NCBI GenBank assembly: GCA_014764075.1
Contig: JACXUE010000012.1
Coordinates: forward strand, 1-14,660
DNA: 14,660 nt
Reading direction: 5' to 3'
Origin: Sulfuricurvum sp.
Lineage (GTDB): Bacteria > Campylobacterota > Campylobacteria > Campylobacterales > Sulfurimonadaceae
Shown: one piece after another, positions 7,177-13,676 of the stretch
How positions within the stretch are numbered: the stretch's first letter is position 1
Layout of the letters: every line of letters begins with the position of its first letter
The notes under the pieces: generated by a model
What the model was told of the DNA's origin: nothing
What the model saw: only the letters and a program-made list of their open reading frames with translations
Databases searched by the model: none
Translations under genes and position numbers: made by a program

Positions 7177-8105
7177 TAAAGCTCCATTTCATACTGATCT
7201 TTGCCGTTGTTTTTGGCACGGTATAATGCAGTGTCTGAACGTTCAATAATACGATCGACGGTGTCGTTGTTGAGGATTTTGGTAAGCCCGATACTGAGTG
7301 TCACGGCTATTTGTTGATTTTGAAACAGAAGCTTGTTGTTTCGGCAAAGGTTGAGAAGCCGTTCGGCAACTAATTTCGCCCCTTCTAAATCGGTTCGGTT
7401 GAGGAGGATTATAAACTCTTCTCCACCGAAACGGTAGACATGATCTCCCTCACGAAGGGCTTTTTGGAGAATTTTAGCGATGAAAATGAGAACTTTATCC
7501 CCGGCTATATGACCGAATCGATCGTTGATCATTTTAAAATTATCGACATCGATCATCAATGCGAAAATATCGAAATCAAGTTTCTCTTTTTCTAAAATCA
7601 CTTTGAGATGTTCTTGGAGGGCATAGCGGTTGAATACTTTGGTGAGCGGATCGAGAGAAGTTTTCATCTCTAACGATTTAACCTGTTCTATGAGGAAACG
7701 GATTACATCGTTTGCACGTGCAACCTCGTCACTTAGATGGTTTTGGATTTCACTAAATTTCTCTGTTATGGCTCTTAAATCAATAAGGGAGTCCTTGGTA
7801 CTTTCACTTAGGACTATGGCTTGTTGATCGCTAATTTGTCCGATTTTTTCACTGGTTTGTATGTAGAATTGGATACTTTGCTCGGCAAGTTCCTTGTATT
7901 CTTCAGCGGCTGAGTTTCGGTAAGCTGCAAGGTTGTATTCTCCGGAGATGAAGGAATCAATCACTTCATGCGTAGCCATTGCGACAAGTTCTGCGAATTC
8001 AGAAGGATCGATAGCGCCTTGGCGCATGCTGAGGGACTCTAGTTGAGTAGATAGCTTTTTGCAAAAATGTACTAATAAAGGGTGTGCTTGGCTATTTTCC
8101 ATCAT
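7176..8105 (-). CDS. GGDEF-domain diguanylate cyclase
   Basis: This 309-residue protein is predicted to make cyclic di-GMP from two GTP. The C-terminal GGDEF domain spans about 145-309: DPLTKVFNR at 152-160, metal-binding D186 in MIDVDNFK, the active-site GGEEF at 227-231, and an intact inhibitory I-site RxxD (REGD, 218-221) five residues before it. Both catalysis and product inhibition should therefore work. The N-terminal 145 residues are helical, probably with a coiled coil (about 85-145), and have no signal peptide, transmembrane helix or recognisable sensor domain, so the enzyme is probably cytoplasmic. Two adjacent ATG codons (8105 and 8102) can start it, after AAGG and GAG. It heads the cvpA-fur-lysS-glyA string, which makes its promoter the likely main promoter of fur. 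Confidence 0.93.
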   Translation of the reverse strand: MMENSQAHPLLVHFCKKLSTQLESLSMRQGAIDPSEFAELVAMATHEVIDSFISGEYNLAAYRNSAAEEYKELAEQSIQFYIQTSEKIGQISDQQAIVLSESTKDSLIDLRAITEKFSEIQNHLSDEVARANDVIRFLIEQVKSLEMKTSLDPLTKVFNRYALQEHLKVILEKEKLDFDIFALMIDVDNFKMINDRFGHIAGDKVLIFIAKILQKALREGDHVYRFGGEEFIILLNRTDLEGAKLVAERLLNLCRNNKLLFQNQQIAVTLSIGLTKILNNDTVDRIIERSDTALYRAKNNGKDQYEMEL

Positions 8106-8177
8106 CTCTGCCTTGTCAATGTGTAATCTATACGGATTGGATTTAAAACTCTAACAGATCTCGCTAAAATGAATGCC

Positions 8178-8183
8178 ATTATA
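8178..8183 (-). promoter_or_regulatory. Likely -10 element for the GGDEF-cvpA-fur operon
   Basis: The minus strand reads GTATAATGG, a perfect TATAAT with AT-rich sequence upstream. Transcription would start near 8170, leaving a leader of about 65 bases before the GGDEF start. No strong -35 hexamer is visible. The 14-base palindrome at 8203-8216 lies just upstream, where a regulator could act. Confidence 0.5.
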
Positions 8184-8202
8184 CTTTTTCAAACATAAAT
8201 CT

Positions 8203-8216
8203 AACTTTTGAAAGTT
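8203..8216. promoter_or_regulatory. Short palindrome, possible operator
   Basis: AACTTT-TG-AAAGTT is an inverted repeat with six-base arms and a two-base centre. It lies in the divergent promoter region between the GGDEF gene and aroG, about 20 bases upstream of the GGDEF -10. It does not match a Fur box. A binding protein cannot be named, and a chance origin in AT-rich DNA is possible. Confidence 0.25.
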
Positions 8217-8260
8217 GTAATCAGTCCTATTTTAGGATAAATGGATAAAATTCGTCCACT

Positions 8261-8266
8261 AATAAT
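8261..8266 (+). promoter_or_regulatory. Possible -10 element for aroG
   Basis: AATAAT matches five of six bases of the consensus and lies 27 bases before the aroG start, which would give a leader of about 20 bases ending in AGGAG. No convincing -35 hexamer stands at the right distance. The 188-base divergent region must hold an aroG promoter, but its exact place is uncertain. Confidence 0.3.
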
Positions 8267-8293
8267 ACGGTGCATTAGCACGTAGGAGAACCA

Positions 8294-9640
8294 ATGAGCA
8301 CTTGGAGTCGATCCAGCTGGAGAGAAAAACCGATTAAGCAGCAACCTACTTATCCGGATGTTGCTTTGTTGGAACAAATCGAAACACAGCTTCGTAACTA
8401 TCCGCCACTTGTGTTTGCAGGTGAAGCACGTACACTCAAAAAGAATCTTGCCGATGTGTGCAAGGGAAAAGCATTTTTGCTTCAGGGGGGCGATTGCGCC
8501 GAGAGTTTTTCAGAGTTTCATGCCCACAATATTCGTGATACTTTCAAAGTAATGATGCAAATGGCGGTGGTGATGACGTTTGCAGGAGGTGTTCCGGTCG
8601 TGAAGGTGGGTCGTCTTGGCGGACAATTCGCTAAACCTCGTTCATCCGATACGGAAACGATTGATGGCGTTACGTTGCCAAGTTACCGGGGAGACATCAT
8701 TAACGGTGTCGATTTTGATGCAGCAGCCCGTGTTCCCGATCCATATCGTATGGTTCAAGCCTATAACCAATCGGCGGCAACGCTCAATCTTCTTCGTGCA
8801 TTTGCGACAGGGGGATTGGCCGATTTGCATCAAGTACATGCGTGGAATCTCGGATTTGTCGGACAAAACGAAATGACCCGCAAATACGAAGAACTCTCTC
8901 GCCAAATCGATGACTCTCTCCGTTTTATGGCGGCATGTGGAATTACGTCTGATAAATTTCAAGCACTACGCGAAACCGATTTTTTCACCTCGCACGAAGC
9001 ATTGCTCCTCAACTACGAAGAGGCGTTTACCCGTCAAGACTCATTGACGGGTGACTGGTACGATGTATCGTCGCACATGCTTTGGATCGGTGATCGTACG
9101 CGACAACTTGACGGTGCCCATGTCGAATTTATGCGCGGGATCAAAAATCCCATCGGCGTTAAAGCGGGTCCGTCGTTGGATCCTGAAGATTTGATCCGTT
9201 TGTGTGATATTTTAAACCCTGAAAACGAAGCGGGACGGTTGAATATCATTGTCCGTATGGGGGCAGATAAAGTGGCAGATGGGATGCCTGCATTGATCCG
9301 CTCTGTCGAGCGTGAAGGGAAAAAAGTGGTTTGGAGCTGTGATCCGATGCACGGCAATACCATCACCAGTAACGGTTATAAAACCCGTCCAGTAGAACAG
9401 GTGCTCAAAGAGATGAAACAGTTTTTCCAAGTACACAAAGCAGAGGGTACATATGCCGGAGGGGTACATCTGGAGATGACCGGTAAAAATGTTACCGAAT
9501 GTCTAGGGGGATCGTTCGAGATCACTTCAGAGAACCTCAAAAGCCGTTATCACACCCACTGTGATCCGCGTCTTAATGCCGATCAATCGTTAGAATTGGC
9601 ATTCTTGATCGCTGATACCCTCAAAGAAGCACATCGTTAA
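8294..9640 (+). CDS. aroG: Class II 3-deoxy-7-phosphoheptulonate (DAHP) synthase
   Basis: This enzyme condenses phosphoenolpyruvate and erythrose 4-phosphate to DAHP, the first step of the shikimate pathway. The 448 residues fit the class II (plant/Mycobacterium-like) family, not the shorter E. coli type. The metal ligands can be placed by motif: C68 in QGGDCAE, H353 in DPMHGNT, E394 in HLEMTG and D424 in CDPRLNAD. Substrate-binding stretches include VGRLGGQFAKPRSS (105-118) and NPIGVKAGPS (285-294). The ATG follows an AGGAG site by seven bases. The gene is divergent from the GGDEF operon and convergent with the PerR-like gene. The symbol varies among genomes (aroF, aroG or aroH); the enzyme family is certain, its feedback behaviour is not visible. 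Confidence 0.96.
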   Translation: MSTWSRSSWREKPIKQQPTYPDVALLEQIETQLRNYPPLVFAGEARTLKKNLADVCKGKAFLLQGGDCAESFSEFHAHNIRDTFKVMMQMAVVMTFAGGVPVVKVGRLGGQFAKPRSSDTETIDGVTLPSYRGDIINGVDFDAAARVPDPYRMVQAYNQSAATLNLLRAFATGGLADLHQVHAWNLGFVGQNEMTRKYEELSRQIDDSLRFMAACGITSDKFQALRETDFFTSHEALLLNYEEAFTRQDSLTGDWYDVSSHMLWIGDRTRQLDGAHVEFMRGIKNPIGVKAGPSLDPEDLIRLCDILNPENEAGRLNIIVRMGADKVADGMPALIRSVEREGKKVVWSCDPMHGNTITSNGYKTRPVEQVLKEMKQFFQVHKAEGTYAGGVHLEMTGKNVTECLGGSFEITSENLKSRYHTHCDPRLNADQSLELAFLIADTLKEAHR

Positions 9641-9645
9641 TTATT

Positions 9646-9704
9646 CCGTTCACCCTGAGCTTTGTCGAAGGGTGTTCATGGTTCGACCGGCTGATCACGA
9701 ATGG
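9646..9704. repeat. REP-like imperfect palindrome between convergent genes
   Basis: The gap between aroG and the PerR-like gene holds CCGTTCACCCTGAGC, then TTTGTCGAAGGGTG, then TTCATGGTTCGACCGGCTGA and TCACGAATGG. The left half and the reverse complement of the right half align over most of their length (CCrTTC, AGC, GTCGAA shared). The core CCCTGAGC..GTCGAAGGG is a widely dispersed extragenic palindrome type in proteobacteria. The inner hairpin CACCCT...AGGGTG (9651-9674) has perfect six-base arms. The right arm looks decayed. It may also act as a two-way transcription terminator, although no T tract follows. Confidence 0.65.
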
Positions 9705-9723
9705 ATAGATGCCTTTGTTCTTT

Positions 9724-10128
9724 TTATTTTTTCTGACACTCCGGACAAATTCCTGAGATCACTATCGAAACCTCTTTAGCCTGATAATTGCAAAGATCCA
9801 TAGACGTTTGAAGTAGAGTATTTGGGTTAAAAGGGATATCTTTTAGTTCACCGCAGCACTTACACATCACATGGGTATGAGACTCTTTTTTAATTTCATA
9901 TTTTGTTTTTTGACCCGGAATTTTCACTTCACGAATCAAATTAACATCCATCATCGTGTGCACATTTTTGTATAATGTAGCAAGAGAAATGGATGAGAAT
10001 TGTTGGCGTATCGAATGAAATAGATCTTCAATGCTGATGTGTCCGCAATGGTGCATAAGATCGATAATCGCCAAACGCTGAGGCGTTGCTTTGAGGTGAT
10101 GGGATTTTAGTAATAGTTCATGCTTCAT
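9724..10128 (-). CDS. perR: PerR-like peroxide/metal regulator of the Fur family
   Basis: This small Fur-family regulator probably represses oxidative-stress genes and responds to peroxide through metal-catalysed histidine oxidation, as PerR does. With the ATG at 10128 it has 134 residues, close to the roughly 136 of Campylobacter PerR as I recall it. It shows the winged helix (LKATPQRLAIIDLM; SISLATLYKNVHTM), HTH at 84-86, zinc cysteines CKCC (89, 92) and CPEC (128, 131), and D97 in ELKDIPF where Fur has Glu, the usual PerR mark. The other acidic ligand position is Glu (KYEI, residue 78), as in Fur. An in-frame ATG at 10167 would add 13 residues, but neither start has a clear ribosome-binding site. 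A TACAAT element just before the inner ATG favours the shorter form, perhaps on a nearly leaderless mRNA. Confidence 0.82.
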   Translation of the reverse strand: MKHELLLKSHHLKATPQRLAIIDLMHHCGHISIEDLFHSIRQQFSSISLATLYKNVHTMMDVNLIREVKIPGQKTKYEIKKESHTHVMCKCCGELKDIPFNPNTLLQTSMDLCNYQAKEVSIVISGICPECQKK

Positions 10129-10136
10129 AATAACTA

Positions 10137-10142
10137 ATTGTA
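10137..10142 (-). promoter_or_regulatory. Possible -10 element for the PerR-like gene
   Basis: The minus strand reads TTTACAATTAGTTATTATG, where TACAAT matches five of six -10 consensus bases and the ATG follows eight bases later. Transcription would then start at or within a few bases of the start codon. The surrounding AT-rich stretch loosely resembles a PerR/Fur-type site, which would suggest autoregulation, but the match is weak. Confidence 0.3.
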
Positions 10143-10211
10143 AACTATTTGGGACGCTAAGTTCCATAAAGAAGTGTTAACGTGCAGAGTTTTGAAATTA
10201 TTTTTAAGATT

Positions 10212-10229
10212 TCCCCTTTTGAGAGGGGA
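10212..10229 (-). terminator. Candidate terminator hairpin after pilT
   Basis: TCCCCT-TTTGAG-AGGGGA forms a six-pair GC-rich stem with a six-base loop, 23 bases past the pilT stop on the minus strand. The following transcript (AATCTTAAAAATAATTT) is AT-rich but has no unbroken T run, so termination efficiency is doubtful. It lies upstream of the PerR-like gene. Confidence 0.45.
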
Positions 10230-10252
10230 GGATTAAGAGGCTTGAAATTGAT

Positions 10253-11323
10253 TTATAATGATTCAATAATCCGTAAAAGTTCATCGGGTTTATTGGAATA
10301 TTGAATTGCCGTCTCTTTTGTGATTAATTTTTTACGCAAGAATTCTACGATCTCTTGAGTCTGTGTTGTCATACTCGTTCCCTGCTGATTGAGCTGCATT
10401 TGGGAATAGAGTTGGTGTACTTTATCTTCACGGATTAGGTTGGCAATTGCCGGATTCGTGATCATCACCTCTTGTGCAGCGATACGTCCGCCCCCAATTT
10501 TCGGTAACAACGCTTGAGAGATAACGGCGATCAAAGAGGTGGAGAGCTGCGCACGAATCTGAGGCTGCTCATCACCGCTGAAAACGTCGATGATACGGTT
10601 GATGGTTTGTGGGGCGGAGTTGGTATGGAGGGTTCCAAAAACCAAGTGACCCGTTTCTGCGGCCGTGAGTGCGGCTGCAATGGTCTCTTTATCCCGCATC
10701 TCCCCGATGAGGATAACATCCGGGTCTTCACGAAGGGCGTATTTGAGTGCCGCCGAGAAACTTCGGGTATCGGTACCGATGTTACGGTGGGAAAAGAGAG
10801 ATTTTTTGTTCGTGTGAACAAACTCAACCGGATCTTCGACTGTGATGATATGGCGTGCTTCATTGAGGTTGATTTCATTGAGCATTGCAGCAAGGGTGGT
10901 CGATTTACCGCTTCCGGTAGGACCGGTCACGAGGATAAGCCCTTTTTCCCGCTTGATGAGTTCTTTAAATATTTTTTTGGCGTTCAAATCATCCAAAGAG
11001 GGGATCGTGACGGGAATGATACGAAACGCACATGCGATATCGTCCATCGTTTTGTAGTAGTTGGCACGGAAACGACCAACATCGGGGATAACGATCGAAA
11101 AATCGAGCTCATTATCTTCCTCAAATGCTTTCTTCTGTTTCTCCGTGAGCAGAGAATAGGCCATTTTTTCGATATCGAGTCCTGTAAGTACAGGGAGATT
11201 CAGTGCTACAAGACGACCGTCAATGCGAATCTGAGGTTCGGAACGGCTAACGAGGTGAAGATCGGACGCTTTATAAGCGACGACGCTTTTGAGAAGCTTG
11301 TAGATATCCAATGATGCGTTCAT
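10253..11323 (-). CDS. pilT: Type IV pilus retraction ATPase PilT
   Basis: PilT is a hexameric cytoplasmic ATPase that powers pilus retraction and twitching motility. The 356 residues match the usual length. An N-terminal PAS-like domain (about 1-100, with KASDLHLVSRSEPQIRIDG) precedes the ATPase core: Walker A GPTGSGKS at 134-141, Asp box TVEDPVE at 161-167, Walker B VILIGEMRD at 203-211, and His box GHLVFGTLHT at 225-234. The C-terminal retraction motif, usually AIRNLIRE, reads AIANLIRE (292-299). The ATG overlaps the TGA of the ArsC-like gene (ATGA). No other pilus genes are in the window. The gene is absent from C. jejuni and H. pylori, which suggests a free-living relative. Confidence 0.95.
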   Translation of the reverse strand: MNASLDIYKLLKSVVAYKASDLHLVSRSEPQIRIDGRLVALNLPVLTGLDIEKMAYSLLTEKQKKAFEEDNELDFSIVIPDVGRFRANYYKTMDDIACAFRIIPVTIPSLDDLNAKKIFKELIKREKGLILVTGPTGSGKSTTLAAMLNEINLNEARHIITVEDPVEFVHTNKKSLFSHRNIGTDTRSFSAALKYALREDPDVILIGEMRDKETIAAALTAAETGHLVFGTLHTNSAPQTINRIIDVFSGDEQPQIRAQLSTSLIAVISQALLPKIGGGRIAAQEVMITNPAIANLIREDKVHQLYSQMQLNQQGTSMTTQTQEIVEFLRKKLITKETAIQYSNKPDELLRIIESL

Positions 11324-11664
11324 GATTGAAAGATTCCTTCGTAGTAAGATGGATCGAAACCGACGATCAAGGTACCGTTATGCTCAATAACGGGGCGTTT
11401 GATCAAAAGATTGTGGTTGCTCATCCATTCGATTTTGTCATTTTCGTCAAGATCGAGGGACTTGAGCCCTAAGGTTTTGTAGGTAGTCCCCTTGGTGTTC
11501 AGTAACATCGATAAGGGAGATTTGGAAGCCCATGCCTCGACGGTATTGCGTGAAACAGGCTTTGCTTTGAAATCGTGAAAGGTATAGGAAACGCCGCGAG
11601 AGTCTAAATACTTCAGGGCTTTTTGAACGCTGCTACAGCTTTTGATACCATAAACGTGCGTCAT
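11320..11664 (-). CDS. ArsC/Spx/YffB-like thioredoxin-fold protein
   Basis: This 114-residue protein belongs to the ArsC superfamily. It begins MTHVYGIKSCSSVQKALKYL, the beta-strand, Cys and helix typical of the family, with a single N-terminal cysteine (C10) in a CSSV context rather than a CxxC pair. The later KRPVIEHNGTLIVGF stretch (89-103) with R90 and P91 is the conserved Arg-Pro region. The layout is closest to the YffB-like branch, whose members may act as glutathione-dependent thiol reductases; true arsenate reductase activity is not supported, as there is no ars operon nearby. It starts three bases after gatC and overlaps pilT, so the three genes form one transcript. Confidence 0.85.
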   Translation of the reverse strand: MTHVYGIKSCSSVQKALKYLDSRGVSYTFHDFKAKPVSRNTVEAWASKSPLSMLLNTKGTTYKTLGLKSLDLDENDKIEWMSNHNLLIKRPVIEHNGTLIVGFDPSYYEGIFQS

Positions 11665-11667
11665 AAT

Positions 11668-11958
11668 CTACTCGATAATTTTAGGAACGATGAAAAAATG
11701 CTCTGACGCATAGGGAGCATGCGATAAGATATCGTCATTGATGGCTCTATCGACAATGCCCTTGTCTTCTCTCAAACGTGTAGCAACATCCGACATTGCA
11801 AAGGTTGCATCGACCCCTTCGGTGGAGAGTTCGGAGAGATTGTCGACAAAGGAGACGATTTTGCTAAGCTGAGCGATCATCTCTTGACGATCTTCTAGCG
11901 GTATTCGGAGGTAGGAGAGTTTCTCCAGTCTTTGGAGTAGTGCTTCATCGATTTGCAT
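11668..11958 (-). CDS. gatC: Asp-tRNA(Asn)/Glu-tRNA(Gln) amidotransferase subunit C
   Basis: GatC is the small subunit of the GatCAB complex, which converts misacylated Glu-tRNA(Gln) or Asp-tRNA(Asn) to the correct amidated forms. The 96 residues are the usual size and show the family pattern: an N-terminal helix (LLQRLEKLSYLRIP), a middle helix ending SFVDNLSEL, then the extended ATRLREDKGIVD stretch and a C-terminal FFIVPKIIE. The ATG at 11958 follows a TTAGG site. GatA and GatB are not adjacent, which is common in this phylum. In C. jejuni gatC sits next to cvpA-fur as I recall; here it lies about 4 kb away with an ArsC-like gene and pilT. Confidence 0.93.
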   Translation of the reverse strand: MQIDEALLQRLEKLSYLRIPLEDRQEMIAQLSKIVSFVDNLSELSTEGVDATFAMSDVATRLREDKGIVDRAINDDILSHAPYASEHFFIVPKIIE

Positions 11959-11992
11959 GGTTAACCTAATTCGTGATAAATTTATGAGAATA

Positions 11993-11998
11993 ATTGTA
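11993..11998 (-). promoter_or_regulatory. Likely -10 element for gatC-arsC-like-pilT
   Basis: The minus strand reads GGGTACAATTATT, with TACAAT matching five of six consensus bases. Transcription would start near 11986, leaving a leader of about 28 bases. A run of seven T residues lies just upstream on this strand. Confidence 0.45.
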
Positions 11999-12016
11999 CC
12001 CTAAAAAAAGGTTTAC

Positions 12017-12044
12017 TTAACTTTAACGTAGCGTAAGATATGAT
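12017..12044 (+). promoter_or_regulatory. Likely promoter of the yfgM-like/bamB-like/xer operon
   Basis: TTAACT (12017-12022) and TATGAT (12039-12044) are separated by 16 bases and match the -35 and -10 consensus in four and five of six positions. Transcription would start near 12051, about 31 bases before the TTG start at 12082. Confidence 0.45.
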
Positions 12045-12081
12045 TATCGCTATAAGAAGCCAGTGAAAGACAGGAGCCGTT

Positions 12082-12678
12082 TTGAGTCTAAAAGAGAATA
12101 TGGAAGCCCTCAAAGAGGGGCTGAATTCTGAAGAGAAGTTTTTTGAGAGTGCAATTCGTACGGAGCGTTTTGTCAAGCGGTACCAAAAACCGTTGATCGC
12201 ATTGGTTGTAGGATCATTGTTGGTCGTAGCGGGAACGGTCGGATACAATAGTTATGCAAACGCAAAAATCGAGAGTTCAAATGCGGCATTAAATGTGTTA
12301 TTGACCAATCCGTCTGACAAAACAGCGGAAGAAACATTGAAAAACGACAATCCGGAATTATACGATGTGTGGAAACTTTCACGCTCAGTTTCAAATAGCG
12401 ACGTAAGCGCTTTGGAAGGGTTGAAAAACTCTCAAGCATTCGGTATCGGCGATATTGCATCGTATGAAGCGGCTGCGATCAAAGGAGATATACGCGCATT
12501 GGAACAATACACTAAAAAGCAAGGCGCCCTTTATAAAGATATGGCATTGATTGAGATTGCCGTTACGTTGATTGAAAAAGGGGATGTTAAAGCCGCACAC
12601 CAAAAAATTGCTCAAATCGATCAAAATTCACCGTTGTTTCAAGTCGCTCAAGCCCTTTCTCACTACGGAGTAAAATAA
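12082..12678 (+). CDS. YfgM-like single-pass membrane protein with helical periplasmic domain
   Basis: The 198-residue protein has a charged cytoplasmic N-terminus of about 36 residues, one transmembrane helix at 37-57 (LIALVVGSLLVVAGTVGYNS) and a helical, TPR-like periplasmic domain with repeats such as DMALIEIAVTLIEKGDVKAA. The layout is that of YfgM, a partner of the SecYEG translocon and periplasmic chaperones in E. coli. Being followed directly by a BamB-like lipoprotein, as yfgM is by bamB in E. coli, strengthens this. The start is a TTG at 12082: a clean AGGAG lies five bases upstream, whereas the next ATG (12100) has none. The stop TAA shares a base with the next ATG. Functional identity is inferred from layout and context, not strong motifs. 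Confidence 0.8.
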   Translation: MSLKENMEALKEGLNSEEKFFESAIRTERFVKRYQKPLIALVVGSLLVVAGTVGYNSYANAKIESSNAALNVLLTNPSDKTAEETLKNDNPELYDVWKLSRSVSNSDVSALEGLKNSQAFGIGDIASYEAAAIKGDIRALEQYTKKQGALYKDMALIEIAVTLIEKGDVKAAHQKIAQIDQNSPLFQVAQALSHYGVK

Positions 12679-13676
12679 TGAAATTTTCTTTGATCGCTTT
12701 ATCTTTGGCTGGATTGTTGCTTTTGAGTGGATGCTCCCACAAAGAGGTCTACAAACCCGAGAATGTCAAAGGGGAGTGGCGTAATGCCGGACATTTGAGT
12801 GCATCGATTGTCCAAAGCACATCGTCCGCAGCTTTGCTGGAGAATGGAATTGTATTGAGCAAAGAGGGTGAGAAAAAAATCAAAATCCCCCAAGAGTACC
12901 GTTTGCTCAATGCCGATGAGAATTGGGTCATCAGCGAAAGTCCGGAGGGGAATTTGGTTCTTTTCCCATCGGATGGAACCGAAGGAAAAATTACGCTGGA
13001 GTTGAAGCGGGGCGTTGCCGCCGCCAGTGTCCAAAACGATACGGTAGCAGTGTTGTTTGCAAACAATGAGATGGCTTTGTACTCTTTGGAGAGCAAAAAA
13101 CTTCTTTTTAAAGAGAGCGGGAACGCTCCGATTGCGGTTGATGCCCGTATCGCCAACCCCTATTTTTTGAAAGAGTTGGTCCTTTTTCTAACCCTTGATG
13201 GGAAAATCGTGATCGTAAACTCAGAGACCAAACAAGTTCTTCGTTCGGTAGTCGTAAGTTCGGCGGAATATTTCAATAATATCACCTATCTGAACGTTAT
13301 CGATAACCATTTGGTCGCTTCGACGGGAACCGGAGTTTTGGCATTGTCTCAAAAAGAGTCGCGTGAAAAATACGAGATCCGCAATATTGCTTATACTTCC
13401 GAGGGGATTTGGTTGACAACGAAACAAGGGGAAATTATCGCGCTCAGCCCAACGTTGCAGTTCAAGGCGAAAAAGAAATTCCCGTTCGCCCATTTTGTAG
13501 GGCTCAGCGTCCAAAGCGATCGTGTCTATGCTCTGGAACAAGAGGGGTATATGATCGCTTTGACGAAAAATCTGTTGTCCTATGATATTTATGATGTCGA
13601 TATGGATAGCGATAACAAAATTTTTGTAGGTGATGGCCGTTTCTATTTTGACGACCACTACATTAATATCAAATAA
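12678..13676 (+). CDS. BamB-like beta-propeller lipoprotein
   Basis: This 332-residue protein starts with a type II signal peptide: MKFSLIALSLAGLLLLSGC, with a lipobox LSGC and lipidated C19. Serine follows the cysteine, so it should be sorted to the outer membrane. The rest is beta-rich with PQQ/WD-like strand repeats, for example DGKIVIVNSETKQVLR and QGEIIALSPTLQFK, as in BamB, the propeller subunit of the outer-membrane BAM assembly complex. It is shorter than E. coli BamB (about 390), so it may have fewer blades. Its ATG overlaps the upstream stop by one base (TAATG), and its own stop overlaps the xer start in the same way. The BamB role is inferred from fold pattern and from the YfgM-like neighbour. 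Confidence 0.8.
   Translation: MKFSLIALSLAGLLLLSGCSHKEVYKPENVKGEWRNAGHLSASIVQSTSSAALLENGIVLSKEGEKKIKIPQEYRLLNADENWVISESPEGNLVLFPSDGTEGKITLELKRGVAAASVQNDTVAVLFANNEMALYSLESKKLLFKESGNAPIAVDARIANPYFLKELVLFLTLDGKIVIVNSETKQVLRSVVVSSAEYFNNITYLNVIDNHLVASTGTGVLALSQKESREKYEIRNIAYTSEGIWLTTKQGEIIALSPTLQFKAKKKFPFAHFVGLSVQSDRVYALEQEGYMIALTKNLLSYDIYDVDMDSDNKIFVGDGRFYFDDHYINIK

Noticed and set aside
8106..8293. Possible Fur or PerR box in the divergent promoter region
   Set aside because: No stretch resembles GATAATGATAATCATTATC or TTATAATnATTATAA well; the AACTTT/AAAGTT palindrome is listed only as an unnamed operator candidate.
10514..11314. 266-codon open frame on the plus strand
   Set aside because: It lies entirely antisense to pilT, which has all catalytic motifs. 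The antisense peptide has no recognisable domain and no ribosome-binding context of note.
11320..11664. Arsenate reductase (arsC) assignment
   Set aside because: Only one N-terminal cysteine in a CSSV context, YffB-like spacing, and no arsR, arsB or acr3 nearby.
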